A DNA stretch of 64,000 bases from Flavobacterium phragmitis. Lineage in GTDB: Bacteria; Bacteroidota; Bacteroidia; Flavobacteriales; Flavobacteriaceae. Positions 1 to 8,306 of this stretch are shown piece by piece. The stretch covers positions 124,001 through 188,000 of the forward strand of contig NZ_FOMH01000003.1 of assembly GCF_900112575.1 (NCBI RefSeq). The letters run 5' to 3'. The position numbers and the translations under genes were made by a program. How positions within the stretch are numbered: the first letter of the stretch is position 1; the number at the start of each line of letters is the position of its first letter. The notes under the pieces were generated by a model. That model was not told the DNA's origin and ran no database searches. It was given only the letters and a program-made list of their open reading frames with translations.

Positions 1-105
1 CACCTGAAACCAAATTACAAATTACATTTTCATGAAATACTTTCTCCAAATGACGAAAACATCTCATTTGGACAGCTCAATCATTATTTACACCTAAAAA
101 AATAA
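1..105 (+). CDS. hypF: Carbamoyltransferase HypF, C-terminal end (partial)
   Basis: An open frame enters from the left edge and stops at TAA 103-105; 34 residues are visible. The tail carries a P-N-D-x-x-I-S-x-G-Q pattern, which resembles the conserved HypF C-terminus (P-x-D-G-G-l-S-L-G-Q). HypF makes a thiocarboxamide on HypE from carbamoyl phosphate, the precursor of the CN ligands of NiFe hydrogenase. The call is supported by hypD 830 bases downstream and the nickel permease after it. Only the tail is visible, so the identification rests on this motif plus context. Confidence 0.6.
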   Translation, partial: HLKPNYKLHFHEILSPNDENISFGQLNHYLHLKK

Positions 106-108
106 ACT

Positions 109-735
109 ATGGATATTCTTGAATTATTAGGACACATTGGTAAAACCGAAGAAAAAGATAAAATTTCTTATTCAGCTGGAGTAGTAATGGCTTTAAGTTT
201 GAAAGATATTGGATTTGAAGAAATAAAATATGAAGATTATGTAGACGGAATGAAATCTATTTTTGAAAAAACTACAGAAAAAATTTCTCCAAAACGTTCT
301 ATTGAAATTTTTAATAATTATGTAGCGCTTCTTCAGGAAGAGTTAAAAGTTAAAAATGCAGAAATTGGAACTGCCTTTTTAGCAAAAAATGCTTCTAAAG
401 AAAATATTATTTCATTGCCAAGCGGTTTACAATATGAAGTTTTAACGGAAGGAAATGGTAAAAAACCAAAAATTACCGATACCGTAAATGTTATCTATGA
501 AGGTTATTTAATAAATAAAAATGTCTTTGATTCCACCAAAGACACAGGCCCTCAAAAAATGAGAGTTTTACAGACCATTAAAGGCTGGCAGGAAGCCCTG
601 CAATTGATGCCCGAAGGTTCGCGCTGGAAAATTTATATTCCTCATCATTTAGCTTATGCCGAAATGGGAGCCCCACCAATAATTCAGCCCAATTCAACTT
701 TGATATTCATTATTGAACTTCTAAATATTATTTAA
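109..735 (+). CDS. FKBP-type peptidyl-prolyl cis-trans isomerase
   Basis: 208 residues, starting 3 bases after the hypF stop, so translationally close to it. Residues about 5-95 are helical and resemble the dimerising N-terminal domain of Mip/FklB-type FKBPs. Residues about 103-206 form the FKBP catalytic domain, seen in the SGLQYEVL entry, the V-x-Y-E-G-Y-L strand, the V-F-D-S-T segment and the W-Q-E-A-L-Q-L-M-P-E-G-S active-site run. No signal peptide or lipobox is seen, so it is probably cytoplasmic, unlike most Bacteroidota Mip-like lipoproteins. Its place between hypF and hypD suggests a role in hydrogenase maturation, comparable in idea to SlyD (an FKBP that assists nickel insertion), but it lacks SlyD's metal-binding His/Cys tail. 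The role is inference; the fold is clear. Confidence 0.85.
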   Translation: MDILELLGHIGKTEEKDKISYSAGVVMALSLKDIGFEEIKYEDYVDGMKSIFEKTTEKISPKRSIEIFNNYVALLQEELKVKNAEIGTAFLAKNASKENIISLPSGLQYEVLTEGNGKKPKITDTVNVIYEGYLINKNVFDSTKDTGPQKMRVLQTIKGWQEALQLMPEGSRWKIYIPHHLAYAEMGAPPIIQPNSTLIFIIELLNII

Positions 736-809
736 GAGCCATATATATAAAAACTATTTCCATGAAAACTGTTTTAGCCTAAAGTAGTTTATGCGCAAAA
801 ATTAAAAAA

Positions 810-856
810 TCCGTATAATCCGTGTTTTCGCGATAGCGAATCCGTATAATCCGCGT
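810..856. repeat. Short intergenic repeat with central hairpin
   Basis: A 16-base unit, tccgtataatccg(t/c)gt, occurs twice (810-825 and 841-856). Between the copies lies a small inverted repeat, TTCGC-GATA-GCGAA (827-840). The element lies in the 199-base gap between the FKBP gene and hypD. It resembles the degenerate repeats scattered through Flavobacterium intergenic regions. No function can be read from it. Confidence 0.55.
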
Positions 857-934
857 CTAAAATTATGAGGTTGATTATAATGAAAGGTTAAGTGAATTAG
901 TAACAAGTAAGTATAACTCGAAAAGTAATTTAAA

Positions 935-2011
935 ATGAAATACCTGTCTGAATATCGAAATCCCGAGCTGGTCAAACATTATATAAATGAGATCCATAAA
1001 ATAACGACAAAACCATGGAATATCATGGAAATTTGCGGTGGTCAGACACATTCATTGGTCAAAAACGGCCTTCTTGACTTATTACCAAAAAATATCCGAA
1101 TGATACACGGGCCAGGCTGTCCGGTTTGTGTTACGCCTATTTCGTTAATCGATAAAGCTATCGAGTTAATGAAGCAAGAAGTAATTCTTTGTTCATTTGG
1201 CGATATGATTCGGGTTCCCGGTTCCTCAAAGAGTTTACTGCAAGCCAAAGCCGAAGGAGGCGATTTGCGTATTTTATATTCGCCTTTGGAAGCTGTAAAT
1301 ATTGCATCAAAAAATCCGGATAAAGAAATTGTATTTTTTGCCGTTGGTTTTGAAACTACAGCGCCCAGCAATGCACTGGCAGTACTTCATGCAGAAAAAC
1401 TGGGTTTGACTAATTTTAGTTTATTGGTTTCACATGTATTAGTTCCGCCGGCAATGGAAGCCATTTTATCAGATGAGTTTTGTACCATAAATGCTTTTTT
1501 AGGCGCCGGACATGTGTGTACAATTGTTGGTCTGGAAGAATATTACCCAATTGCCGAAAAATATAAAATTCCGATTGTAGTTTCAGGATTTGAACCTGCC
1601 GATATGGTTCAGGCTATTTATCATGCTGTTTTGCAATTAGAACAAGGAAAATATGAGGTTGAAAACCAATATACCAGGTTGGTAAAAGAAGAAGGAAATG
1701 TTAGAGCAAAAGAGGTTGTAAATAGCGTTTTTACAATAGGAACTCAGGAATGGCGAGGCATTGGAGCAATTGAAAACAGCGGACTTGTATTGAGAGAAAA
1801 CTACAAAATGTATGATGCCAATACTAAATTTTCAATAAAAACAACGAATAACAAAACCTACAATTTGTGTATTGCTGGTCAGATTTTAACCGGAAACAAA
1901 AAACCGAATGAATGTCCTGAATTCGGAAAAAAATGCAAACCTTCAAATCCCCTTGGAGCACCTATGGTTTCGTCTGAAGGAGCTTGTGCTGCTTATTATA
2001 ACTATTTATAA
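935..2011 (+). CDS. hypD: Hydrogenase maturation factor HypD
   Basis: 358 residues, close to the usual 360-380. HypD is the iron-sulfur scaffold that, with HypC and HypE, builds the Fe(CN)2CO group of NiFe hydrogenases in the cytoplasm. Visible motifs are I-C-G-G-Q-T-H-S with C34; G-P-G-C-P-V-C with C62 and C65; G-F-E-T-T-A-P; and the C-terminal Cys-rich segment (ECPEFGKKC, then G-A-C-A-A-Y) that holds the 4Fe-4S cluster. All conserved cysteines appear present, so the protein should be functional. hypC, hypE, hypA, hypB and the structural genes are not in the window and presumably lie to the left. Confidence 0.95.
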   Translation: MKYLSEYRNPELVKHYINEIHKITTKPWNIMEICGGQTHSLVKNGLLDLLPKNIRMIHGPGCPVCVTPISLIDKAIELMKQEVILCSFGDMIRVPGSSKSLLQAKAEGGDLRILYSPLEAVNIASKNPDKEIVFFAVGFETTAPSNALAVLHAEKLGLTNFSLLVSHVLVPPAMEAILSDEFCTINAFLGAGHVCTIVGLEEYYPIAEKYKIPIVVSGFEPADMVQAIYHAVLQLEQGKYEVENQYTRLVKEEGNVRAKEVVNSVFTIGTQEWRGIGAIENSGLVLRENYKMYDANTKFSIKTTNNKTYNLCIAGQILTGNKKPNECPEFGKKCKPSNPLGAPMVSSEGACAAYYNYL

Positions 2012-2019
2012 AAATCATA

Positions 2020-2736
2020 ATGCTTGGATTATTAATTACCATTTATGCCGGACTCGAACATGCTTTTGAAGCAGATCATTTACTGGCTGTAAACAATCTT
2101 GTTACAAATAGAACAAAAATTAAAGACGCCTTAAAAGACGGAATGTTTTGGGGTATTGGTCATACTGCTACTATCTTTATTGTGGGCGTCATTATGATTG
2201 GTTTTAAAATCTCAATAAGTGAAAATATATTTGGTTATCTGGAAGCGGTTGTGGGTTTAATGCTGATTATTTTAGGAGTAGTTCGCTTGTTTAAACTTTT
2301 ATACAAAAAAAGGCATTCGCATACTTATTATCACAGTCATGAACATACACACAGCAATGGTGTTACGCATACACATATGCATGCGCATACTTATTATCAT
2401 GCGCATCCTATTGCCTCATTTAAACACGCGCACTATGATGGATCAGCAAATTACAAAACCGCATTTGGTGTAGGTCTGGTTCATGGATTGGCAGGAAGTG
2501 GCTCATTAGTTATTTTAGTCATTTCCCAAATGAAGACTCCACTCGAAGGCTTACTTTATATTTTAATCTTTGGATTTGGATCCATAATAGGAATGTTCAT
2601 CGCATCAGGGTTATTTAGTATTCCTTTTACCAAAAGTATCCTAAAATCGCAAAAATTACAATATGCTTTAATTATAATATCTTCTGTAATATGCATTGTT
2701 TATGGACTGAAGATTGTTTACACAAATTTGTTTTAG
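2020..2736 (+). CDS. Nickel/cobalt permease, NicO/UreH-like, His-rich
   Basis: 238 residues, integral membrane, with about six hydrophobic segments. Segment one carries H-A-F-E-A-D-H, the H-x4-D-H nickel/cobalt transporter signature, and segment two carries G-I-G-H-T-A-T. A cytoplasmic or periplasmic loop at about residues 97-137 is packed with histidines (H-S-H-x-Y-Y-H-S-H-E-H-x-H and similar), as expected for metal buffering. The gene starts 8 bases after hypD and is surely co-transcribed, so nickel supply for the NiFe site is the likely role. NicO, UreH and HupE/UreJ-type permeases are alternatives within the same broad function. Confidence 0.8.
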   Translation: MLGLLITIYAGLEHAFEADHLLAVNNLVTNRTKIKDALKDGMFWGIGHTATIFIVGVIMIGFKISISENIFGYLEAVVGLMLIILGVVRLFKLLYKKRHSHTYYHSHEHTHSNGVTHTHMHAHTYYHAHPIASFKHAHYDGSANYKTAFGVGLVHGLAGSGSLVILVISQMKTPLEGLLYILIFGFGSIIGMFIASGLFSIPFTKSILKSQKLQYALIIISSVICIVYGLKIVYTNLF

Positions 2737-2752
2737 AAACATTATAAAAATA

Positions 2753-2781
2753 CCCCGACGCTATCCCCAAATATGTCGAGG
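2753..2781. terminator. Hairpin between convergent genes
   Basis: ccccgac (2753-2759) pairs with gtcgagg (2775-2781) with one mismatch. It lies 17 bases after the permease stop and 12 bases before the end of the minus-strand gene at 2793. A-rich and T-rich flanks fit a bidirectional terminator, though the stem is imperfect. Confidence 0.45.
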
Positions 2782-2792
2782 CATTTCTATTG

Positions 2793-3074
2793 TTAGTCTT
2801 TAAAAGCCGTTGCAATTCCCGTTACAATATTAGCAGTGCCAAAAGCAAATAATCCAGAAGCAATTGCTGCTTGTCCGGAAAAATATTGGCTTTCGCGAAT
2901 CACCATACTAAAAACTGTTCCACCAGCCAATCCTGCAATTAAGCCTAAACCAATTGTAGAAATAATCCACCAAGGCTCTGGTTCCGGAATTGGAGGTTTC
3001 TTCAAAAAATTACGCCACCAGCCTGGATACTTTGTACCACACCAGCCCATCGCTAAGAAAAAAGCAGTTTCCAT
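2793..3074 (-). CDS. Small two-helix membrane protein, unknown function
   Basis: 93 residues. A Trp-rich, Pro-rich N-terminal part (a G-W-C-G-T-x-Y-P-G-W-W run and a PPIPEPEPWW segment) precedes a Gly-rich transmembrane helix (I-S-T-I-G-L-G-L-I-A-G-L-A-G-G) and a second helix near the end. I do not recognise a named family. Small proteins of this type with a Gly-zipper helix occur in Bacteroidota envelopes. The plus-strand frame over the same bases has no helix pattern or plausible protein character, so I prefer this strand. The gene is convergent with the permease and shares a hairpin with it. Confidence 0.6.
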   Translation of the reverse strand: METAFFLAMGWCGTKYPGWWRNFLKKPPIPEPEPWWIISTIGLGLIAGLAGGTVFSMVIRESQYFSGQAAIASGLFAFGTANIVTGIATAFKD

Positions 3075-3306
3075 AGTATTTTAGTTTATATAGGGCCTAC
3101 TCTTTTGCTTTTCGGCTTCCGCATTCTATCGGGGTAAAAGTAAAATTTGATCTTTTGAATTAATCTATACATTTTCCTGTTTTTGAAAGGGGAAAAACAC
3201 CCTTTTTTAGAATCTTAATTTCATTTAAAGGAAACCATTAATAAGCCCTAAGTCTAATTTAATAATATCTTAAGGCGCTTTACTCGGCTGTATTTTATTC
3301 GATAAA

Positions 3307-3314
3307 TAACTTTG
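3307..3314 (+). promoter_or_regulatory. Candidate -7 box TAACTTTG, possibly leaderless
   Basis: TAACTTTG matches the Bacteroidota -7 consensus TAnnTTTG. It ends 4 bases before the ATG of the TonB-dependent receptor, so a start site 5-7 bases downstream would leave almost no 5' leader. No convincing -33 TTTG is seen at the expected distance, so this is tentative. Confidence 0.35.
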
Positions 3315-3318
3315 TCGC

Positions 3319-5730
3319 ATGGAAAAATGGAAACAAATTATAGTCACTGCTATTTTATTATTTAACTTTAGTCAAAACTCGTTTAGTCAAAAAACAAATG
3401 CTATAAACGGAACTGTTACAGATGGAAAAACACCAATCGAATTTGTTGATGTTGTTTTAAAATCTGTTAATGACACTACCAAAACAATTGCTTATGCGGT
3501 TACAGATACATCCGGAAAATTTATTCTGGAAAACATCCATCCAGCCGATTATGTATTGAAATTGAGATTAATTGGTTTTAAAACTGTTACTCAAAAAGTA
3601 AAATATACTGGAAACACGATTTCACTTGGAACTATTACTTTACAGGAAGATGCCAACCTTTTAAATACAGTAGTCGTAAATTCTCAGAAAAAGCAAATTC
3701 AAAAAACCAATGAAGGTTTTGTTTTTAATGCTGTTTCCAACATTACGCAATCTGGCGGAACAGCAATCGATATGCTGAAAAACATTCCAACCGTCTCTGT
3801 TGATGCCGATGATGCTATTTCACTTAGAGGAAAAACACCGCTGATTCTAATTAATGGAAAAAATTCTGCCATTACCAATATGAATCAGATTCCTGCCAGC
3901 AGTATCGAAAGTATTGAAATTATTACAAGTCCCACTGCAAAATATGATGCTAATGCAGAAAGTGGCATCATTAATATTAAACTAAAGAAAAACAATCTGA
4001 ATGGCTTAAATGGAGCTGCTGTTCTTGGCGGTGGATTTGGTGCAAAAGGAAGAATGAACAGTTCCATTCTTTTGAACAATAAAACAGATAAATGGAATGT
4101 GGGACTTGCCTACGATAATCGTTTTGCTGGAAGAACCAAAAATATAAAAGGCGAAAGAACCAATTATTTTATTGATGACGAACATTTTATTAATCAAAAC
4201 AGAAGCGATCAAAGAACAGAAGGCTTGCAGAATTTAAAATTCAATGCTGACTTTTCACCCAATGAAAAAAACACATTTTCGTTTGAAGCCCTTGGAAACA
4301 TGGAAAGTCAGGATAATGACGAAACTCTAAAAACGGATGTTCATAATAGTTCTAATCAATTTTATTCGAGCAACAAGCGACATTCTTTAGAATTAGAACG
4401 TTCAAAAGCTGCTGAATTTGCTTTTAATTATGATCGAAAATTTTCTGATGAAAGAAAAAGTTTAAACGCAAGCATTACGACTTCCTATAACTTTCATAGA
4501 GAAAATACCAATATTGATACTGATAATTATGATGAAAACCAGAACCTTGTTGGTCCTACTTTCTGGCAGCGCACTCATAATTATGAAAAAGAAAATATTT
4601 CAAATGCTATTTTAAATTATGCTTTCCCTATTGCAACCAAATCTATGATTGAAACAGGATACAAAGGAACATTCCGTTTATTTAATTCTGATTTTCAAAG
4701 TGCAGATTTAATTAATAATGAATATGTCGTAAATCCTCTGGTTAGTACCATTTTTGATTTTAATGAACAGATAAATGCTGTTTATGGACTTTGGAATTCC
4801 TATTCGGGTTCAGAAGAAAACAAAAAATGGAAATACAATCTTGGTCTTCGCGCTGAGCAAGTTTCTAATAATGGAAAAACACAAAATGGAAATGATCATT
4901 TTTCAAATCATTATCTTAAACTTTTTCCTTCCGCTTCTGTACAATTGAATTTAAAATCGGATGAGTTTTTAAAATTGGGTTACAGCAAAAGAATCAATCG
5001 TCCGGACTTGGATGATCTAAATCCGTTTATTGATATTACTGATGCTTTGAATCCGCATGGAGGAAATCCGTATTTAAAACCTGAAATTATTCATATTGTA
5101 GAGTTGAGCTACAATAAAGAATGGGATCATTATTCTTTTTCGGGAAATGCTTTTTATAGAAATGCCAATAATACGATTAGACAATATGGTATTCTGCAAG
5201 ACAATGGAGTGATTTTGTTACAGCCTCAAAATATCGGTAATACCGTTACGTATGGACTTGAAAGTATTTTTACGTTTAAACCTTTTTCTTTTTATGATGC
5301 CAATCTGAGCTTAACTGCTTTTCAGCAAAATATCAATGCCAATAACTTAGATCAGGCACAAGACTTTGTAAAAAGTGCTTTTAGCTGGTATGGAAAAATG
5401 ATCAATAATTTTACTCCTTGGAAAGGCGGAAAACTTCAAATCATAGGAAACTACAATTCTTCAGTTGCAACTGCTCAGGGAAAAAGAATTCCTATATATA
5501 ATGTTGATATGGGTTTTCAGCAGAAATTAGGAAAAAGCAATGCCCGCTTAGGTTTAGTTGTAACCGATATGTTTAATACTCTGGAAAGCGGTTATAAAAA
5601 CAATACTTTGTTATTCAGCAACAACAGAACTTCCAAATCAGACACCCGTGCTTTGATGGTTACTTTCGCTTACACTTTCAAATCTGATTTTAAAGAAAAG
5701 TTAATGGAAAATAAGTTTTCAACAGAATAA
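3319..5730 (+). CDS. TonB-dependent receptor, outer-membrane beta-barrel family
   Basis: 803 residues. A signal peptide covers residues 1-24 and ends F-S-Q. A carboxypeptidase-regulatory-like beta-sandwich follows at about 27-110 (INGTVTDGKTPIEFVDVV and K-F-I-L-E-N-I). Next comes a short TonB plug-like region at about 120-215 (GGTAIDMLKNIPTVSVDADD, I-E-S-I-E-I-I-T-S-P-T-A-K-Y-D-A). The rest is a C-terminal barrel typical of the outer membrane beta-barrel family that lacks a full SusC plug. No SusD-like partner lies next to it, so polysaccharide uptake is not indicated; siderophore, metal or peptide uptake is possible but the substrate is unknown. It is flanked by its own promoter-like box and stands as a single gene. 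Confidence 0.88.
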   Translation: MEKWKQIIVTAILLFNFSQNSFSQKTNAINGTVTDGKTPIEFVDVVLKSVNDTTKTIAYAVTDTSGKFILENIHPADYVLKLRLIGFKTVTQKVKYTGNTISLGTITLQEDANLLNTVVVNSQKKQIQKTNEGFVFNAVSNITQSGGTAIDMLKNIPTVSVDADDAISLRGKTPLILINGKNSAITNMNQIPASSIESIEIITSPTAKYDANAESGIINIKLKKNNLNGLNGAAVLGGGFGAKGRMNSSILLNNKTDKWNVGLAYDNRFAGRTKNIKGERTNYFIDDEHFINQNRSDQRTEGLQNLKFNADFSPNEKNTFSFEALGNMESQDNDETLKTDVHNSSNQFYSSNKRHSLELERSKAAEFAFNYDRKFSDERKSLNASITTSYNFHRENTNIDTDNYDENQNLVGPTFWQRTHNYEKENISNAILNYAFPIATKSMIETGYKGTFRLFNSDFQSADLINNEYVVNPLVSTIFDFNEQINAVYGLWNSYSGSEENKKWKYNLGLRAEQVSNNGKTQNGNDHFSNHYLKLFPSASVQLNLKSDEFLKLGYSKRINRPDLDDLNPFIDITDALNPHGGNPYLKPEIIHIVELSYNKEWDHYSFSGNAFYRNANNTIRQYGILQDNGVILLQPQNIGNTVTYGLESIFTFKPFSFYDANLSLTAFQQNINANNLDQAQDFVKSAFSWYGKMINNFTPWKGGKLQIIGNYNSSVATAQGKRIPIYNVDMGFQQKLGKSNARLGLVVTDMFNTLESGYKNNTLLFSNNRTSKSDTRALMVTFAYTFKSDFKEKLMENKFSTE

Positions 5731-5865
5731 AAAAGCCCTAAAAATTAAAAATTTCATTCTTGTATTTTTAAGTCATAGTTCTATTAAAAAATTGGACTAT
5801 ATTAGCCACAGAAAAAATGTACCACTAGATTTTTTCGAGCTCCAAAACACTTAAACCTACATAGA

Positions 5866-6297
5866 ATGAAATTTTTAAAATTACTTATCTGCAGTTTATT
5901 TCTGACTGCTTTTCAATTACAAGCCCAAGTTCAGGTAGATCAAATTAAACACAATTCTAAAGAGCGTTTTATCACCACTACAATTGGTTATCCTGTTCAA
6001 GGAACTTACGCACCTTTAAATCAAAAACAACCTATTACGGTATTAAATCCAGACGGAACAGGTTTTATCCAAGCAGAAGATTTAAGCAAACAAAAAATCA
6101 ACTGGGGAATAGAATGTACAGAAGAAGGCGTTCCTGTTTTTAAAGAAGGATTTAACAGCGCTTCTTATACCTTTTGGTACAGACCAAATGACAGCGAAGA
6201 ATGGTTTTATTCTCAATTTTCTATTCATTTTACCAAGAAAAAAATGTTCTTAATGGGTGAAAGAGTAAAAGATTATGTCGATTACAATGTTCAATAA
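5866..6297 (+). CDS. Secreted hypothetical protein
   Basis: 143 residues with a clear signal peptide (MKFLKLLICSLFLTAFQLQA, cleavage after A-Q-A about residue 20), so periplasmic or exported. The mature part is rich in aromatic and polar residues with an alternating pattern that suggests beta structure. It has one cysteine (in G-I-E-C-T) and no lipobox. I do not recognise a family. It lies alone between the TonB receptor and the acyl-CoA synthetase, with 135- and 179-base gaps, so an operon link is unlikely. Confidence 0.75.
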   Translation: MKFLKLLICSLFLTAFQLQAQVQVDQIKHNSKERFITTTIGYPVQGTYAPLNQKQPITVLNPDGTGFIQAEDLSKQKINWGIECTEEGVPVFKEGFNSASYTFWYRPNDSEEWFYSQFSIHFTKKKMFLMGERVKDYVDYNVQ

Positions 6298-6476
6298 AAG
6301 GTAAAAAAGAGGCTTCTTATTAAAAATTTAGTCAATTTTACCCTCATTTTCTATAAAAAAGAAAACGTTTTCGTTGAATTTCAATAGTACCCGCAAAACT
6401 TCCGATTAAATTTTATAAATTTAAAAATCATACCCGATTTTTATTTAATTTGCAATAATAATTCAATATATTAAAC

Positions 6477-8255
6477 ATGGTTTCAATCACACGTCTTTTT
6501 GATTTTCCCTATTATCAACAAGAAACTTATAACCTTCCCGTTGCTCTTGCTACTAAAAAAAATGGAGACTGGGAAAAAACATCTAGCCAGGAATATATTG
6601 CAAAAGCAAATGCTATTTCGAGAGCATTATTGCGCATGGGCGTTCAGAAAGATGATAAAATTGCTTTAATTTCTTCCAATAATAGAACCGAATGGAATAT
6701 TATGGATATTGGTATTTTGCAGACAGGTGCTCAAAATGTTCCCATTTATCCAACCATTGCAGAGGAAGATTATGAATATATTTTAAACCACAGTGGCAGT
6801 ATTTATTGTTTTGTTTCTGATGATGAAGTTTTACAAAAAGTAAATGCCATTAAAGCCAATGTTCCGACTTTAAAAGAAGTTTATTCTTTTAACGAAATCC
6901 CAGGATGCAAACACTGGAGCGAACTTTTGACTTTGGGTGCAGACGAAAGTAACCAAAATGAAGTTGAAGCTAGAAAAGACAGTATTAAAACGGAAGATTT
7001 AGCTACAATTATTTATACTTCTGGGACAACTGGAAGACCAAAAGGAGTTATGCTTTCACACCAAAACATTGTTTCGAATGTTCTGGACAGTGCACCAAGA
7101 ATTCCGTTTGATCCGGGAAAAAGTACCGCTTTAAGCTTCTTGCCTATCTGTCATATTTTTGAAAGAATGATTTTATACATCTATCAATATTATGGTGTTT
7201 CGGTATATTTTGGAGAATCTATTGATAAAATCAGTGATAATTTAAAAGAAGTAAAACCAACTGTCATTACAGCTGTGCCAAGGCTTTTGGAAAAAGTTTA
7301 CGATAAAATTTATGCCAAAGGAGCTGAATTGACCGGCATCAAGAAAAAACTATTTTTCTGGGCCATTGATTTAGGTTTGAAATATGAACCATACGGAGCA
7401 AATGGTGCTTGGTATGAATTCCAGTTAAAAATTGCCCGCAAATTGATTTTCAGTAAATGGAAAGAAGGTTTGGGAGGAAATCTTGATTTAATGGTTTCTG
7501 GAAGTGCCGCTTTACAGCCTCGTTTGACAAGAGTTTTTGCTGCTGCAGAAATTCCGGTCATGGAAGGTTATGGTTTAACGGAGACTTCTCCAGTAATTGC
7601 TGTTAACGACCAGAGAAACAAAGGTTTTAAAATTGGAACCGTTGGAAAACCAATTCGCAATCTTGAAGTTAAAATTGCTCAGGACGGTGAAATTTTAATA
7701 AAAGGACCGAATGTGATGTTAGGTTATTACAAAGATCCTGAAAAAACAGCTGAAGCTTTACAAGATGGCTATTTCCATACAGGAGATATTGGAGAAGTTG
7801 ACAGCGAAGGTTTCTTAAAAATTACAGATCGAAAAAAAGAAATGTTCAAGACTTCAGGAGGTAAATATATCGCTCCACAGATGATTGAAAATGCGATGAA
7901 ACAATCTCGTTTTATTGAACAGATTATGGTTGTGGGTGAAGGCGAAAAAATGCCTGGAGCTTTTATTCAGCCAAACTTCGAATTCGTAAAAGAATGGGCA
8001 AAAATCCACAAAATTACTTTAGGAAGTACGGATGCTGAAATTAGTACAAATCCAGATGTCATTAAACGAATCGATGAAGAAGTGGAAAGCATCAACAAAA
8101 AATTCGGACACTGGGAACAAGTAAAACGTTTTGAGCTTACTCCTGATGTTTGGTCAATCGACGGTGGACAGCTTACACCTACGTTGAAATTAAAACGTAA
8201 AATCATTAAAGAGATTTACAAAGATCTTTATGCTAAAATCTACGGAAACAATTAA
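6477..8255 (+). CDS. Long-chain fatty-acid--CoA ligase (AMP-forming)
   Basis: 592 residues, the length expected for this family. It activates long-chain fatty acids to acyl-CoA via an acyl-AMP intermediate at the inner membrane. Adenylation motifs are all visible: the P-loop IIYTSGTTGRPKGVMLSH (about 178-195), Y-G-L-T-E-T-S-P (about 364-371), the G-Y-F-H-T-G-D-I-G motif and I-T-D-R-K-K-E-M-F-K with the hinge, and the C-terminal G-Q-L-T-P-T-L-K-L-K-R-K segment with the catalytic lysine. It is a single-gene unit with a strong terminator after it. It would feed the beta-oxidation operon at 50.6-57.9 kb. Confidence 0.93.
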   Translation: MVSITRLFDFPYYQQETYNLPVALATKKNGDWEKTSSQEYIAKANAISRALLRMGVQKDDKIALISSNNRTEWNIMDIGILQTGAQNVPIYPTIAEEDYEYILNHSGSIYCFVSDDEVLQKVNAIKANVPTLKEVYSFNEIPGCKHWSELLTLGADESNQNEVEARKDSIKTEDLATIIYTSGTTGRPKGVMLSHQNIVSNVLDSAPRIPFDPGKSTALSFLPICHIFERMILYIYQYYGVSVYFGESIDKISDNLKEVKPTVITAVPRLLEKVYDKIYAKGAELTGIKKKLFFWAIDLGLKYEPYGANGAWYEFQLKIARKLIFSKWKEGLGGNLDLMVSGSAALQPRLTRVFAAAEIPVMEGYGLTETSPVIAVNDQRNKGFKIGTVGKPIRNLEVKIAQDGEILIKGPNVMLGYYKDPEKTAEALQDGYFHTGDIGEVDSEGFLKITDRKKEMFKTSGGKYIAPQMIENAMKQSRFIEQIMVVGEGEKMPGAFIQPNFEFVKEWAKIHKITLGSTDAEISTNPDVIKRIDEEVESINKKFGHWEQVKRFELTPDVWSIDGGQLTPTLKLKRKIIKEIYKDLYAKIYGNN

Positions 8256-8280
8256 TCAAAATAATATAACCAAATGGAAA

Positions 8281-8300
8281 CGGCTGTCGATTGACAGCCG
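8281..8300. terminator. Bidirectional rho-independent terminator
   Basis: The 8-bp stem CGGCTGTC/GACAGCCG with loop GATT is flanked by AAA and a run of T. It lies 26 bases after the acyl-CoA ligase stop and 7 bases before the end of the minus-strand operon, serving both. Confidence 0.85.
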
Positions 8301-8306
8301 TTTTTT

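Noticed and set aside
2836..3084. 82-codon plus-strand ORF
   Set aside because: It is antisense to the better minus-strand membrane protein at 2793-3074 and has no membrane-helix or family pattern.
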